Source: Advenella kashmirensis WT001 (GTDB lineage: Bacteria; Pseudomonadota; Gammaproteobacteria; Burkholderiales; Burkholderiaceae_B). Taken from it: DNA of 64,000 bases. Made by a program: the position numbers and the translations under genes. The notes beneath the pieces were generated by a model, which made no database searches, had not been told where the DNA came from, and was given only the letters and a program-made list of their open reading frames with translations. Below are positions 27,846 through 37,758 of this stretch, piece after piece. Every line of letters starts with the position of its first letter. Positions within the stretch are counted from its first letter, which is position 1. The stretch is taken from assembly GCF_000219915.2 (NCBI RefSeq), contig NC_017964.1, positions 3,844,001 to 3,908,000 of the forward strand. Direction: 5' to 3'.

Positions 27846-29656
27846 ATGAACACATCAACACCCCAGCAATCCCCCCAGAAAGCCGTTAGCGGCGTGCAGA
27901 AAATGACACCATCGGAGGCCTTTGTTGAAACCATGGTCGCCAATGGCGTAACCAATATCTTTGGCATTATGGGTTCAGCCTTTATGGATGCCATGGATAT
28001 CTTCGCCCCGGCCGGCATCCGGCTGATTCCGGTGGTTCACGAACAAGGCGGCGCGCACATGGCAGACGGCTATGCGCGGGTCAGCGGTCGCCATGGCGTG
28101 GTTATCGGCCAGAACGGCCCTGGCATCAGCAACTGTGTGACAGCCATTGCTGCCGCCTATTGGGCACACTCTCCAGTTGTAATGATCACTCCCGAAACGG
28201 GCACCATGGGCATGGGGCTGGGCGGCTTCCAGGAAGCCAACCAGCTGCCTATGTTCCAGGAATTCACCAAGTACCAGGGACACGTCAATAACCCGAAACG
28301 CATGGCCGAATATACCGCCCGCTGCTTTGACCGGGCTTTGTCCGAAATCGGCCCGACCCAGTTGAATATTCCACGTGATTATTTCTACGGCGAAATCGAA
28401 ACCGAGATTCCACAGCCCCAGCGTCTGGATCGTGGCGCCGGTGGCGAGAAAAGCCTGAACGAAGCAGCCGAACTGCTGGCTACCGCCAAATTCCCCGTTA
28501 TCCTTTCCGGCGGTGGTGTGGTCATGGCCGATGCGGTCGAAGAATGTAAAGCACTGGCCGAACGGCTGGGTGCGCCAGTGGTCAACAGCTACCTGCATAA
28601 TGACTCATTCCCTGCCAGCCACCCGCTGTGGGCCGGCCCGCTGGGCTACCAGGGTTCCAAGGCAGCCATGAAACTGATCGCACAGGCCGATGTCGTGGTG
28701 GCGCTGGGTTCACGCCTGGGCCCATTCGGCACGCTGCCACAACATGGCATGGATTACTGGCCCAAAGAAGCGAAGATCATTCAAATTGATGCCGACAACA
28801 AAATGCTCGGCCTCGTGAAGAAAATTTCAGTTGGCATTTGTGGCGATGCCAAGGCAGCGGCCGTCGCATTGCTGGAGCGCTGCAGGACAAGAAACTGGCT
28901 TCGGACGCAACCAAAGAGACGCGCGCCAAAACCATTGCCGACGAAAAAGCGGCATGGGAAAAAGAGCTGGATGAATGGACGCATGAGAAAGATGCGTACA
29001 GCCTGGACATGATCGAAGAAGCCAAGAAAGAAGGCGGCAAATATCTGCATCCACGCCAGGTACTGCGTGAACTGGAAAAAGCCATGCCGGAAAACGTCAT
29101 GGTCTCTACAGACATCGGCAATATCAACTCGGTGGCCAATAGCTACCTGCGTTTCGAAAAACCACGCAGCTTCTTTGCACCAATGAGCTTTGGCAACTGC
29201 GGCTATGCCCTGCCCACAATTATTGGTGCCAAAGTGGCTGCACCGGACCGTCCTGCCATCGCCTATGCCGGCGACGGCGCCTGGGGCATGAGCATGGTCG
29301 AAATCATGACTTGCGTGCGCCACGATATCCCGGTAACCGCAGTGGTCTTCCATAACCGTCAATGGGGTGCCGAGAAGAAAAACCAGGTGGACTTCTATAA
29401 CCGCCGCTTTGTTGCCGGCGAACTGGATAACCAGAGCTTTGCCGAAATTGCGCAAGCCATGGGTGCAACCGGTTTCGTTGTCGACAAACTGGAAGACGTG
29501 GGCCCGACCCTGAAAAAGGCCGTGGACATGCAGATGAACGAAGGCAAAACCTGCGTCATTGAAATCATGTGCACCCGCGAACTTGGTGATCCATTCCGTC
29601 GCGATGCGCTGTCCAAGCCTGTACGGTTCCTGGACAAATACAAAGACTACGTCTAA
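27846..29656 (+). CDS. xsc: Sulfoacetaldehyde acetyltransferase (frame broken)
   Basis: A ThDP-dependent enzyme of about 603 residues after repair, converting sulfoacetaldehyde plus phosphate to acetyl phosphate and sulfite. N-terminal ThDP Pyr domain with the catalytic Glu in PVVHEQGGAHMADGYAR, the Xsc-typical MITPETGTMGMGLGGFQEANQLPMFQ stretch (read in parts), a central domain with VVVALGSRLGPFGTLPQ, and the C-terminal PP domain with AYAGDGAWGMSMVEIMTCVRHD and NRQWGAEKKNQ. One C is missing near 28880; adding it gives LLERLQDKKLASD. It is followed 28 bases on by pta, as in other Xsc pathways. GTGAGGA lies upstream. Confidence 0.95.
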
Positions 29657-29684
29657 ACCACTAGCGCAACCGGAGGAGCACATC

Positions 29685-30730
29685 ATGGGCGTTTTGCAAC
29701 GCATCGTCGAAACGGCGAAAGCCGCCCGAAACGCATCGTGCTGTGCGAAGCCCAGGATCCGCGCGTGCTTGCAGCGGCAATACGGGCCCACCGGGACCGT
29801 ATTGCAGATGTCATCATGGTGGGCGATCCGGCGCAAGTCGCCGCGACCGCCAGCCAGCACGGCCTGGATATCTCGGGGATAGCCATTACCGATCCGGCAA
29901 CCAGCCAAGCGCGTGAACGCTATGCGCAGCAGCTGTGCCACTTGCGCGCGAAAAAAGGCATGACGCTGCAGCAGGCCCAGCAAGCCATTGCTCAACCGCT
30001 GTGCTTTGCCAATCTCATGCTGCAAATGGGCGATGCCGACGGCTCGGTCGCCGGCGCCGTTCACACGACTGCCGATGTGGTGCGCACCGCCCTTCAGGTA
30101 GTAGGCGCCAATGCCTCTGCCGGTAGCATCGTGTCCAGTTTTTTCCTGATGATTTTTGAACATGAACACCACCCCACCAAGGGTGGCATGATTTTTTCCG
30201 ATTGCGGCCTGGTCATTGATCCGGACGCACAACAGCTGGCACGTATTGCCCTGGACTCGGCAAAAAGCGCAAGTGCGCTGCTTGGCGAAGCGCCCCGCAT
30301 TGCCATGCTATCGTTCTCGACCCTGGGAAGCGCGCAACATGTCAACGTGACCAAAGTTCAGCAAGCCACCAGCCTGGTCAGACAGGCGCAGCCCGATCTG
30401 CTGATCGATGGCGAAGTACAACTGGATGCCGCCATTATTCCCGACATTGCCTCGCGCAAACTCAGCGATTCGCAGGTCCATGGTCGAGCCAATGTGTTGA
30501 TTTTTCCGGATCTGAATGCCGGCAATATAGGCTATAAGCTGGCCGAAAGACTGGGAGGCGCCATCGCTGTCGGCCCGCTGCTGCAGGGGTTGAACAAACC
30601 GGCCAATGATCTGTCGCGGGGCTGTAGCGCCGACGACGTCTACAATGTGATTGCCGTCACTTGCGTACAGGCACAACAGCAGCAACAAGCTGGCGCCGAT
30701 CAATTATCGTCGGTGTCCGCCGGCCAGTAA
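29685..30730 (+). CDS. pta: Phosphate acetyltransferase (frame broken)
   Basis: About 348 residues after repair, a short-form Pta that turns Xsc-derived acetyl phosphate plus CoA into acetyl-CoA. The start at 29685 has GGAGGAG. N-terminus MGVLQRIVETAKAAR joins KRIVLCEAQDPRVLAAA after adding one A near 29730 (run of three A). Family blocks GDADGSVAGAVHTTADVVRTAL, PTKGGMIFSDCGLVIDP and NVLIFPDLNAGNIGYKLAERLGGA are intact (in parts). Position directly after xsc fixes its role. Its end overlaps the convergent CobT-like gene by 27 bases. Confidence 0.95.
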
Positions 30731-32413
30731 CCGCGCAATATCGTAAAAGACAGCAGGCGTCAGTGCCTGCTGCAGATCCACCGCCAGGCTTCTTGGATAA
30801 TACGAACTCAAATCCAGCCCGACACCCAGTCCAACGACATCAATACCCTGACTTATAGTTTGCCGTACAACTTGTTGCAGATGGCTGGCAAGATAAAAAT
30901 CATCATTGACATGTTGCGTGGCGCTGTCCATCGGGCAGCCGTCAGAGACCACAATCAGAGTGCGTCGCCGGACCGACTGCTCCAGCAGCCGCTGTGAGGC
31001 CCACAGCACGGCCTCGCCATCTACGCCTTCCCGGTACAGATCATGCTTGAGCAATGCAGCAATATCCAGACGCGCGCGCGACCAGCTCGTATCGGCCTGC
31101 TTAAATAGCAAATGACATAGTTCATTAAGGCGCCCGGGATGAGCCGGCTTGCCCTGGCGCTGCCAGTCTTTCATGGCGCCACCACCATTCCAGGCACCGG
31201 TAGTAAACCCCAGCAATTCAGTTTGCACGCCAGCCATGCCCAAGGCCCGCAACAGGGTATCGAGCAGCACCGACAGGCGGCGCGCATGCGTACGCATGGA
31301 ACCGGAGCAATCGAGCAAAATGGTGACCGCCTGATCGACCCGGTCAATGACCTGGTCCTGGCGAAATATCCGGGTTTCCGCGGGGCTGGCAACCAGCTGA
31401 CTAAGTGTGCGGCCGTCCAGAATGCCCTCTTCCTGTCCAAATATCCAGCCGTCGTCCTGCGGCATGCGAAAGATGCGGCGAAACAATCTGGCCAGTTGAG
31501 CCACCCCGATAGATAATGACGCGCGATCTTCGTCCATTTGCTGGCGAAACTGCTTGAGCTCTGCGCGCCTTACGCGCGAGGCTGCCAGCTCAACACGATC
31601 GTAGCGACGAGTAAATACACGGTAACTGGCCTGGTGCTGATCGAATACCCGGCTTTGTCCGAACGGCGCGACATCAAACCCTTCTTCGGGCTGCGCATCC
31701 GGTGTGAGCAGCAGGGAAAACAGCGAGCGGCTGTTTTTCTCGGAATCCTTTTGCCGGCGATCCAGCGCGATTTCCTCCGCCAGATTCAAACTGACCTTCT
31801 CGGCAAGCCGCGCCGCCATCACTGCGTAGGCGGCCTGATCATTGCGCAGACGGCGCAAGGCATGCAGCTCATGCCCTATTTCAGCTGCCATACCGGCGCG
31901 CGTGGCCTCCAGCAGATCCTGCTGCGCTTCGCTAAGCACGCCCCCGGTTACTCTTGACCACACAGTCAACATAACGGTAAACAGCAAAATGCCCAGGCTG
32001 GACTCGATCAAGGCCGAATGTTCAAACGCCTCGGCCCAGGCACGAAAGCGCATCTGCACATTGGCGTGCACCCCGGGCCAGTCTGATGCAACCGTCGCTT
32101 CCAGGCGCACCTGTTCGAAAAAATCATAGAGCAGCCGGGCAGTCTCTTCTTGTGGACAGGCCTGCTCATAAATGATCGGATCGCAAGCTAACAGACGCAA
32201 GGCCAGACCGTCGGCCACGGCTCGAAAATCCCTGAAAGTCTGATTATCGGGGTCCAGCCGCAGATGCGGCGCCAGCACCGGCACCAGACTGTCGTCCAGA
32301 TACAGCCTGCCCTTTCTGAAATGCGCATTGGTGCGCCCGCTGATGGCACGCACGGCAGCGCCGCACAATTCGTCGGTGTGTTGCTGGAATATGCTGTGCG
32401 CAATGTCGTTCAC
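30704..32413 (-). CDS. CobT-like von Willebrand A domain protein
   Basis: A 569-residue protein with the CobT layout: N-terminal helical region (DELCGAAVRAISGRTNAHF, RLYLDDSLVPVLAPHL), a central basic part, and a C-terminal VWA domain with the MIDAS motif DCSGSMRTHARR (about residue 365), followed by TTGAWNGGGAMKDWQ, ELCHLLFKQAD and VVSDGCPMDSAT. CobT is the VWA subunit of aerobic cobaltochelatase, acting with the AAA+ subunit CobS and the large subunit CobN. Here the GTG start overlaps the CobS-like stop (GTGA), so the pair is translationally coupled, but no CobN or corrin gene is in the window. It may serve another enzyme. Confidence 0.82.
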   Translation of the reverse strand: MNDIAHSIFQQHTDELCGAAVRAISGRTNAHFRKGRLYLDDSLVPVLAPHLRLDPDNQTFRDFRAVADGLALRLLACDPIIYEQACPQEETARLLYDFFEQVRLEATVASDWPGVHANVQMRFRAWAEAFEHSALIESSLGILLFTVMLTVWSRVTGGVLSEAQQDLLEATRAGMAAEIGHELHALRRLRNDQAAYAVMAARLAEKVSLNLAEEIALDRRQKDSEKNSRSLFSLLLTPDAQPEEGFDVAPFGQSRVFDQHQASYRVFTRRYDRVELAASRVRRAELKQFRQQMDEDRASLSIGVAQLARLFRRIFRMPQDDGWIFGQEEGILDGRTLSQLVASPAETRIFRQDQVIDRVDQAVTILLDCSGSMRTHARRLSVLLDTLLRALGMAGVQTELLGFTTGAWNGGGAMKDWQRQGKPAHPGRLNELCHLLFKQADTSWSRARLDIAALLKHDLYREGVDGEAVLWASQRLLEQSVRRRTLIVVSDGCPMDSATQHVNDDFYLASHLQQVVRQTISQGIDVVGLGVGLDLSSYYPRSLAVDLQQALTPAVFYDIARLLAGGHRR

Positions 32414-33390
32414 GTCAGCATGGTACCCATGAATGCTTCGGGCAGCTCCTGCTCGAAGCAGCGCTGATAATATTCTGCAATCAGTTCTTTTTCTGCGTCA
32501 TCACATTTGTTCAGGAATGACAAGCGAAATGCCAGACCGGTATCGCCGAAGATCTGGCGATTCTCTGCCCAGGTAATCACGGTGCGAGGCGACATGAGTA
32601 CGGAAATATCTCCCGCCTCAAATCCCTTGCGCGTAAGATTAGCCAAATCCACCATCTTGCGAATTGTCTGGCGTCCTTGTGCATTGTCCATTTGCGGCAC
32701 CCGGGCAGCGGTAATCTGCACCTCGTCCTCGGGCTGCAGATAATTGAGCGCAGCAACAATATTCCAGCGATCCAGCTGCGCATGATTAAGCGATTGTGTG
32801 CCATGGTACAGGCCGTTCAGATTGCCCAGCCCCAGCGTATTGGCAGTCGCAAATAGCCTGAAATGGGCATGCGGGGCGATGCTGCGGTTCTGGTCCAGCA
32901 GCATGAAATGACCGTTGCGCTCCAGAATCCGCTGAATCACAAACATGACATCGGGCCGACCGGCATCATATTCGTCAAAAATCAGCGCCATGGGTTGCTG
33001 CAACGCCCAGGGCAGAATCCCTTCCTGGAACTCGGTGACCTGGCGCCCTTCCCGCAACACGATGGTGTCCTTGCCGACCAGGTCCAGGCGGCTGATATGA
33101 CCGTCCAGGTTGACCCGTACACAAGGCCAGTTCAGCCTGGCGGCCACCTGTTCGATATGCGTGGACTTGCCGGTGCCGTGCAGGCCCTGGATCAAGACCC
33201 GCCGGTTCTGGATGAAACCGGCCAGGATGGCAAGCGTGACATCATGATTGAAATGATAGGCGGAGTCGATTTCCGGCACATGGTCCGTGGGCTCGCAAAA
33301 CGCAGGCACGGTCAGATCGGTATCAAGCCCGAAGACTTGCCTGACGGAAATTTCGCGCACGGCGCGGGGTGAGTCTTGCGGGGTGGTCAT
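32410..33390 (-). CDS. CobS-like MoxR-group AAA+ ATPase
   Basis: A 326-residue AAA+ ATPase. Start at 33390 with GGAGG eight bases upstream. CobS N-terminus (ISVRQVFGLDTDLTVPAF), Walker A LIQGLHGTGKSTHIEQ, the HISRLDLVGKD loop, Walker B ALIFDEYDAGRPDVMF, sensor 1 RLFATANTLGLGN and sensor/arginine region LDRWNIV. CobS-type proteins form hexameric rings that work with a VWA partner to remodel a client, classically CobN. Here it lies in the taurine run downstream of tauR and an iclR gene and is coupled to the CobT-like gene. The client is unknown; taurine dehydrogenase or another cluster enzyme is conceivable. Confidence 0.87.
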   Translation of the reverse strand: MTTPQDSPRAVREISVRQVFGLDTDLTVPAFCEPTDHVPEIDSAYHFNHDVTLAILAGFIQNRRVLIQGLHGTGKSTHIEQVAARLNWPCVRVNLDGHISRLDLVGKDTIVLREGRQVTEFQEGILPWALQQPMALIFDEYDAGRPDVMFVIQRILERNGHFMLLDQNRSIAPHAHFRLFATANTLGLGNLNGLYHGTQSLNHAQLDRWNIVAALNYLQPEDEVQITAARVPQMDNAQGRQTIRKMVDLANLTRKGFEAGDISVLMSPRTVITWAENRQIFGDTGLAFRLSFLNKCDDAEKELIAEYYQRCFEQELPEAFMGTMLT

Positions 33391-33443
33391 GAAGTTCTGC
33401 CTCCGTTGCGGATCGCAATGGCGGACCACTGCGCGTGAATGAG

Positions 33444-34244
33444 TTAGGCTGCCGCGTTGGCTTTTTCAATTTCTGCCAGCGAGTCGGCTGCACGACGCAA
33501 CACCGGCAAAAAGTCCAATGCCTTTTCGCGGGTAATGCGCATAATGGGAGACTGCGCCGCAATGCCCATGTTGGACTTGCCGTTTTCTCCCGGAACCAGC
33601 ACGGCAATACAGATCAGGCCAGGCAAAAACTCTTCATTGTCCATGGCATAGCCCTGCCGGCGCACCTGCTCTATTTCCTGTTCGATCGCGTCAAAGCGCG
33701 TCAGGGTATTCGGGGTATACTGTTCCAACGGGGCGGCTTCCAGCAGACGACGACACTGTGAAGGCGACATTTGCGCAAGAAACAGCTTGCCGCTGGCCGA
33801 ACAATGCAGCGGCACGCGCGAGCCCGGATGCAGATAGAACCGGAGCGGCGCAACCGTTTCCACGCGATCCAGATACAATACCTCGTTGCCGCTGCAGGCG
33901 GTAATATTGCAGCTTTCACCGATTTCCTCGACCAGGTGCCGCAATACTGCGCGTCTGGAGCCATGAATGGTGTTGTTCAGCAGCAGTTTTTCCGCCATCT
34001 GGTGTAAACGACGACCCGTGCTGTACTGCCTGCCATCGCCGTCGCGAATAATCAGCCTTGCGCTTTCCAATTGCTGTAGCATACGGTGCAGGGTTGGCTT
34101 GGGAATACCCAGTTCTTCACTCAGGCTTTGCAGCGAAAAATAACTGTCTTTTTCGGCAATGACCTCAAGAAGCGCAAACAGCCGTAGCGTTGGGGTATTG
34201 CCTTCGACACGTTCAGATTCGATCATATCCATAGAAATCGCCAT
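33444..34244 (-). CDS. IclR-family regulator in the taurine run
   Basis: A 266-residue IclR regulator: winged helix (FSLQSLSEELGIPKPTLHRMLQQLESARLI) and effector domain (EIGESCNITACSGNEVLYLDRVE, VPLHCSASGKLFLAQM, DNEEFLPGLICIAVLVPG). It follows tauR by 67 bases and precedes the CobS-like gene by 53, all on one strand. A large nested palindrome lies directly before its start and suggests autoregulation or control of the cobS-cobT-like pair. A taurine cluster with both TauR and an IclR regulator suggests two separate signals. Confidence 0.9.
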   Translation of the reverse strand: MAISMDMIESERVEGNTPTLRLFALLEVIAEKDSYFSLQSLSEELGIPKPTLHRMLQQLESARLIIRDGDGRQYSTGRRLHQMAEKLLLNNTIHGSRRAVLRHLVEEIGESCNITACSGNEVLYLDRVETVAPLRFYLHPGSRVPLHCSASGKLFLAQMSPSQCRRLLEAAPLEQYTPNTLTRFDAIEQEIEQVRRQGYAMDNEEFLPGLICIAVLVPGENGKSNMGIAAQSPIMRITREKALDFLPVLRRAADSLAEIEKANAAA

Positions 34245-34246
34245 TT

Positions 34247-34306
34247 ATTCCAGTTATTTTGCAATTTATTTCAAATAATGAAATAAATTATACCAATAAC
34301 CGGAAT
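34247..34306. promoter_or_regulatory. Nested palindrome between tauR and iclR
   Basis: Inner perfect inverted repeat: AATTTATTTCA (34263-34273) and TGAAATAAATT (34279-34289), five-base spacer. Outer repeat: ATTCCAGTTATT (34247-34258) and AATAACCGGAAT (34295-34306), 11 of 12 matching, with nearly the same centre. The whole element fills the gap before the IclR start codon. Dimer-of-dimers binding by IclR is a plausible reading. Confidence 0.6.
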
Positions 34307-34311
34307 ATTGA

Positions 34312-35876
34312 TCAACGTTTTCTTGAAACTACCGGAAAATGCTGCGCAACCAGTTCAGCCAGGGTTTTAATGCCAATTGCAATTTTCGGCTCGTCAATGG
34401 AGCCATAGCCAAAACGAATGTAGCGGCGGGCACCTTTCGATACCCTGCTGAAAAATACCTCGCCCGGTTCAAGAACAATCCCGTTTTGTAACGCCACTGC
34501 CGTCAGCGCGGTGGTGTCGATATGCTCCGGCGCCCTTACCCAGCAGAATGATCCGCCTGGCGAGGAGATAATCTGAAATGCGGGCAGATACTCCCTTAGG
34601 GCATCACGCAGCACCCGTTCGCGCTGACCATAGATTTGCGATTGCTTGCGCAGAAAAGACTGGTAGTGGCCCAGCGAGACGAACAGGGCAAAGGCCCGTT
34701 GCAGGAACGAAGGGGCATGTCGCAACATCAGCCGTTTCAGTGCACGCAGCTCGTCGACCAGCGGCTTTGGACCAACAATGAAACCCAGCCGCAGCCCGGG
34801 CGCAAATGTTTTTGACAAACTGCCGACATAAATCACACGCCCGTTCTGATCCAGGCTCTTGAGCGCAGGAAAAGGTTTATCAATAAAGCTGTTTTCAAAT
34901 TCAAAATCATCTTCGACAATCACCGTATTGCAGGCATTGGCTTTTTCCAGCAGCGCCTGCGCCGCGCCATGGACATGGTGACCCCGGTGGGGCATTGGTG
35001 ACTCGGCGTGACAAAAATCATATCCATGTCAACCGTGATGCCTTCGACATCGACGCCCTCTTCATTGACCGGCACCGGCACCACGTGACGGGTGCGGCTG
35101 GAAAAAATATTACGCGCGTCCGGATAACCGGGCTCTTCCATACCCACTTTATTGCCCGGCCTGACCAATAAATCTGCCAGCAGATACAGCGCGTGCTGAG
35201 CACCCACTGTCACCATGATTTCATCCTTGGTTGCCGAAAAACCCCGTCGCGGCAGAACCTGGTTCTGGATTGCCGCAATAATCTCGGGATCGTCCATCAT
35301 GATCAGGTCCTGGGCCCAGCTGCGAATATCCACGATCGACAGTGCCTTCATGCAGCATTCTCGCCATTCGGAAGTGGGAAACAAGGCAGGATCAAACTGA
35401 CCGTAAACAAAGGGATAGGGCTGGGTCTGCCAGTTGGCCGGCTTACGGATGTTGCGTTGCTGGCTGGGCCTTGCATGGATGCGCCCGTGCCAGAAATCGG
35501 TTTCGTCATCGCCGCCGGCGCTGGCGATAATATCCAGCATATTGCGCTGCTGCGCCGCCTGCCCCACGAAATGACCGCTGCGGTTGCGCGTTACCAGATA
35601 GCCTTCGCTGACCAGTTCCTGATAAGCAAACACAACCGTGTTACGCGCCACCTTGAGCGTGTCCGACAGAAAACGGCTGGAAGGCACCGGCGCATCCGGC
35701 GTCAGGTGTCCCTGCGTAATGGCGGCCACCAGCATTTGGCGGATCCGGCCCTGCAGCCCAAGCGATTCACTGGTTTCACGAAACAACTTTTCCCAAAGCA
35801 GCGCACTTAAGGCTGCCCGGCTGGGCGCGCTGACCTTGTCCGATCCCGGACTGACTCGTTTTCTTTGATTAGTCAT
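34312..35876 (-). CDS. tauR: TauR, MocR-type (GntR-aminotransferase) activator (frame broken)
   Basis: About 521 residues after repair. N-terminal GntR winged helix (LQGRIRQMLVAAITQGHL, PSSRFLSDTLKVARNTVVFAYQEL) and a C-terminal fold-type I aminotransferase-like domain with VTVGAQHALYLLADLL, VTPSHQCPTGVTMSMARR, EDDFEFENSF and the PLP-Lys region YVGSLSKTFAPGLRLGFIVGP. TauR proteins bind PLP and activate taurine genes. Start at 35876; an in-frame ATG lies upstream. One base is missing near 34960; adding a C gives MSMARRQALLEKANA. It sits between tauC and iclR on the same strand, and is expected to act on the repeats before tauX. Confidence 0.9.
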
Positions 35877-36053
35877 TGCTTTTTTCTTGTAACAGGCCAA
35901 TGATGGCGTGATCCGGCACCCGACGGGCTTGTCAGTGTGCCGGTTCGCGATAATTTCAAATGCAAAGGAAGCTTGCGATTATCCCTGAAACGGACATGGC
36001 CGCCGTGCAAAGGCGACGCATGTCGGCAAACCGGCGGCGTGCACAGGTTTTTT

Positions 36054-36880
36054 CTACACCTTGCCCTTCCAGGGCACCATGGCCTTCTCTATATAGCGGA
36101 TCAGGGCGTCAAAGATAAACGCAAAAAATCCGATAATAATAATGCCCATAATGACGGTATCACTGGCCAGATACTGCGCTGCATTCAATACCATGAAACC
36201 CAGTCCGCGATCGGCCGCCACCATCTCGGCAGCAACCAGTGTACTCCAGCCTACCCCAATACCAATGCGCATGCCTGTGAAAATTTCCGGCAGGGCCGAT
36301 TTCAATATCACATACGAAACAATCTGTCTGTTTGATCCACCCATGGAGTAGGCAGCGTGAATCTGCTCCATTGACACCGACTTGACGCCGGCTCTGGCAG
36401 CAATTGCCATGGGGCAAAGATAGCCAGATAGATCAGGAAAACCTTGGGAAACTCGCCAATACCGAACCAGATAATGACCAGCGGCAGATAAGCCAGCGGC
36501 GGCAGTGGCCGGTAGAACTCGATGATCGGATCAAACAGCCCACGCGCGACGCGATTGACACCCATCATGATACCCACCGGTACGGCCGTAAGCAGCGCCA
36601 GAAAGAACGCCGAAAACACCCGGGTCAGGCTGGCCACGGTATGCTCGACAAGCGTCGCATTGGCAATGCCATCTGTCATGCCTACGATGAATTTGTTATA
36701 CACCGCCACAGGCGATGGCAGAAACAGTGGCTTCACCCAGCCGAAATACGTAATAATCGACCAGAATACCAGCAATGCAATCGCAGTTGCGATACTGATA
36801 AACACGCTGGCGCCGGCACCTGGGGCTCCGTAAACTTGCCCCGGTACGGCAGCAGATCTGCCGAACAGTTTATTAAGCAT
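36054..36880 (-). CDS. tauC: Taurine ABC transporter permease (frame broken)
   Basis: About 275 residues after repair, with six hydrophobic segments. The family loop is GMRIGIGVGWSTLVAAEMVAADRGLGFMV (in parts), preceded by AAYSMGGSNRQIVSYVILKSALPEIFTG, the EAA loop contacting the ATPase. One base is missing near 36411 in a run of four C/G; repair joins YLAIFAP to MAIAARAGVKSVS. Its start overlaps the end of tauB by eight bases, so translation is coupled. It imports taurine with TauA and TauB across the inner membrane. Confidence 0.93.
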
Positions 36881-37685
36881 GGTGGCCTCCTTCCCGCTCG
36901 TCGCTGTAGATGATGTTAAGTACGGTCTCGCGCATGCGGATGAATTCGGGGCTTGATTTGATTTCCCTGGCGCTTTTTCCTGCCAGAAACTCCCGATTGA
37001 ACGACAGGTCGTACGTGTTGGTAATGCGGCCCGGCCGTGGTGACATTACGATCAGCTTGGAACCAAGAAAGAGTGCCTCTTCCACGCTATGGGTAATAAA
37101 AAAGAACATTTTGTGTGTCACTTCCCACACCTTGAGCAACAACTCCTGGATGGTTTCGCGAGTCAATGCATCCAGCGCAGCCATCGGCTCATCCATGAGC
37201 AACATGGCCGGATTGCAGGTCAGAATGCGGGCAATACCCACCCGCTGCTGCATGCCGCCGGACAGCTGGTAAATCATATGTTGATGAAAGTCCTTAAGTC
37301 CCACCAATTCCAGATTGCGCGCTGCAATCTCATGCCGTTTCGCCTTGGACACACCCTGCAGCTTCAGGCCAAACTCAGTATTCTCTATGACATTGAGCCA
37401 GGGCAGCAATGCGTGTTTTTGAAACACCACGCCACGATCCGCACTCGGACCAGAGATCGGTTCATTACCCAGCATGATCGAACCGGAAGAAGGCGACATG
37501 AAGCCGGCCAGCAGGTTCAAAAAGGTTGTCTTGCCGCAGCCCGAGGCGCCGAGCGCTACCACGAACTGACCACTATTGATGGTAAGGTTGACGTCCTTGA
37601 GTGCGACCACACTGTCATTGTGGCGAATCCCTGGATACACCACGTTGACGTCTTTTACGTATAAATTCTCGGCTACAGTTTGCAT
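36873..37685 (-). CDS. tauB: Taurine ABC transporter ATPase
   Basis: A 270-residue ABC ATPase. Walker A GASGCGKTTFLNLLAGF, Q-loop VFQKHALLPWLNV, ABC signature QLSGGMQQRVGIARI, Walker B MLLMDEPMAALDALTRE, H-loop FITHSVEEALFLG. The start ATG at 37685 follows GGAG by nine bases; a TTG five codons earlier is less likely. The nitrate/sulfonate/taurine subfamily fits its neighbours tauA and tauC. Confidence 0.95.
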   Translation of the reverse strand: MQTVAENLYVKDVNVVYPGIRHNDSVVALKDVNLTINSGQFVVALGASGCGKTTFLNLLAGFMSPSSGSIMLGNEPISGPSADRGVVFQKHALLPWLNVIENTEFGLKLQGVSKAKRHEIAARNLELVGLKDFHQHMIYQLSGGMQQRVGIARILTCNPAMLLMDEPMAALDALTRETIQELLLKVWEVTHKMFFFITHSVEEALFLGSKLIVMSPRPGRITNTYDLSFNREFLAGKSAREIKSSPEFIRMRETVLNIIYSDEREGGHHA

Positions 37686-37758
37686 TGCGATTGTCTCCAA
37701 CGACGCTTGGGTTCTGTGAAAGGTGGGTTCCCACCTTTCACGTTTATGGCAGCCCCGA

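Noticed and set aside
28781..30232. 483-codon open frame on the minus strand opposite xsc and pta
   Set aside because: It is the mirror of well-conserved genes, has no recognisable domain, and arises from GC-rich codon bias.
30704..33390. Calling the CobS/CobT-like pair a cobalamin biosynthesis locus
   Set aside because: No cobN or other corrin genes in the window, and the surrounding genes are for taurine use.
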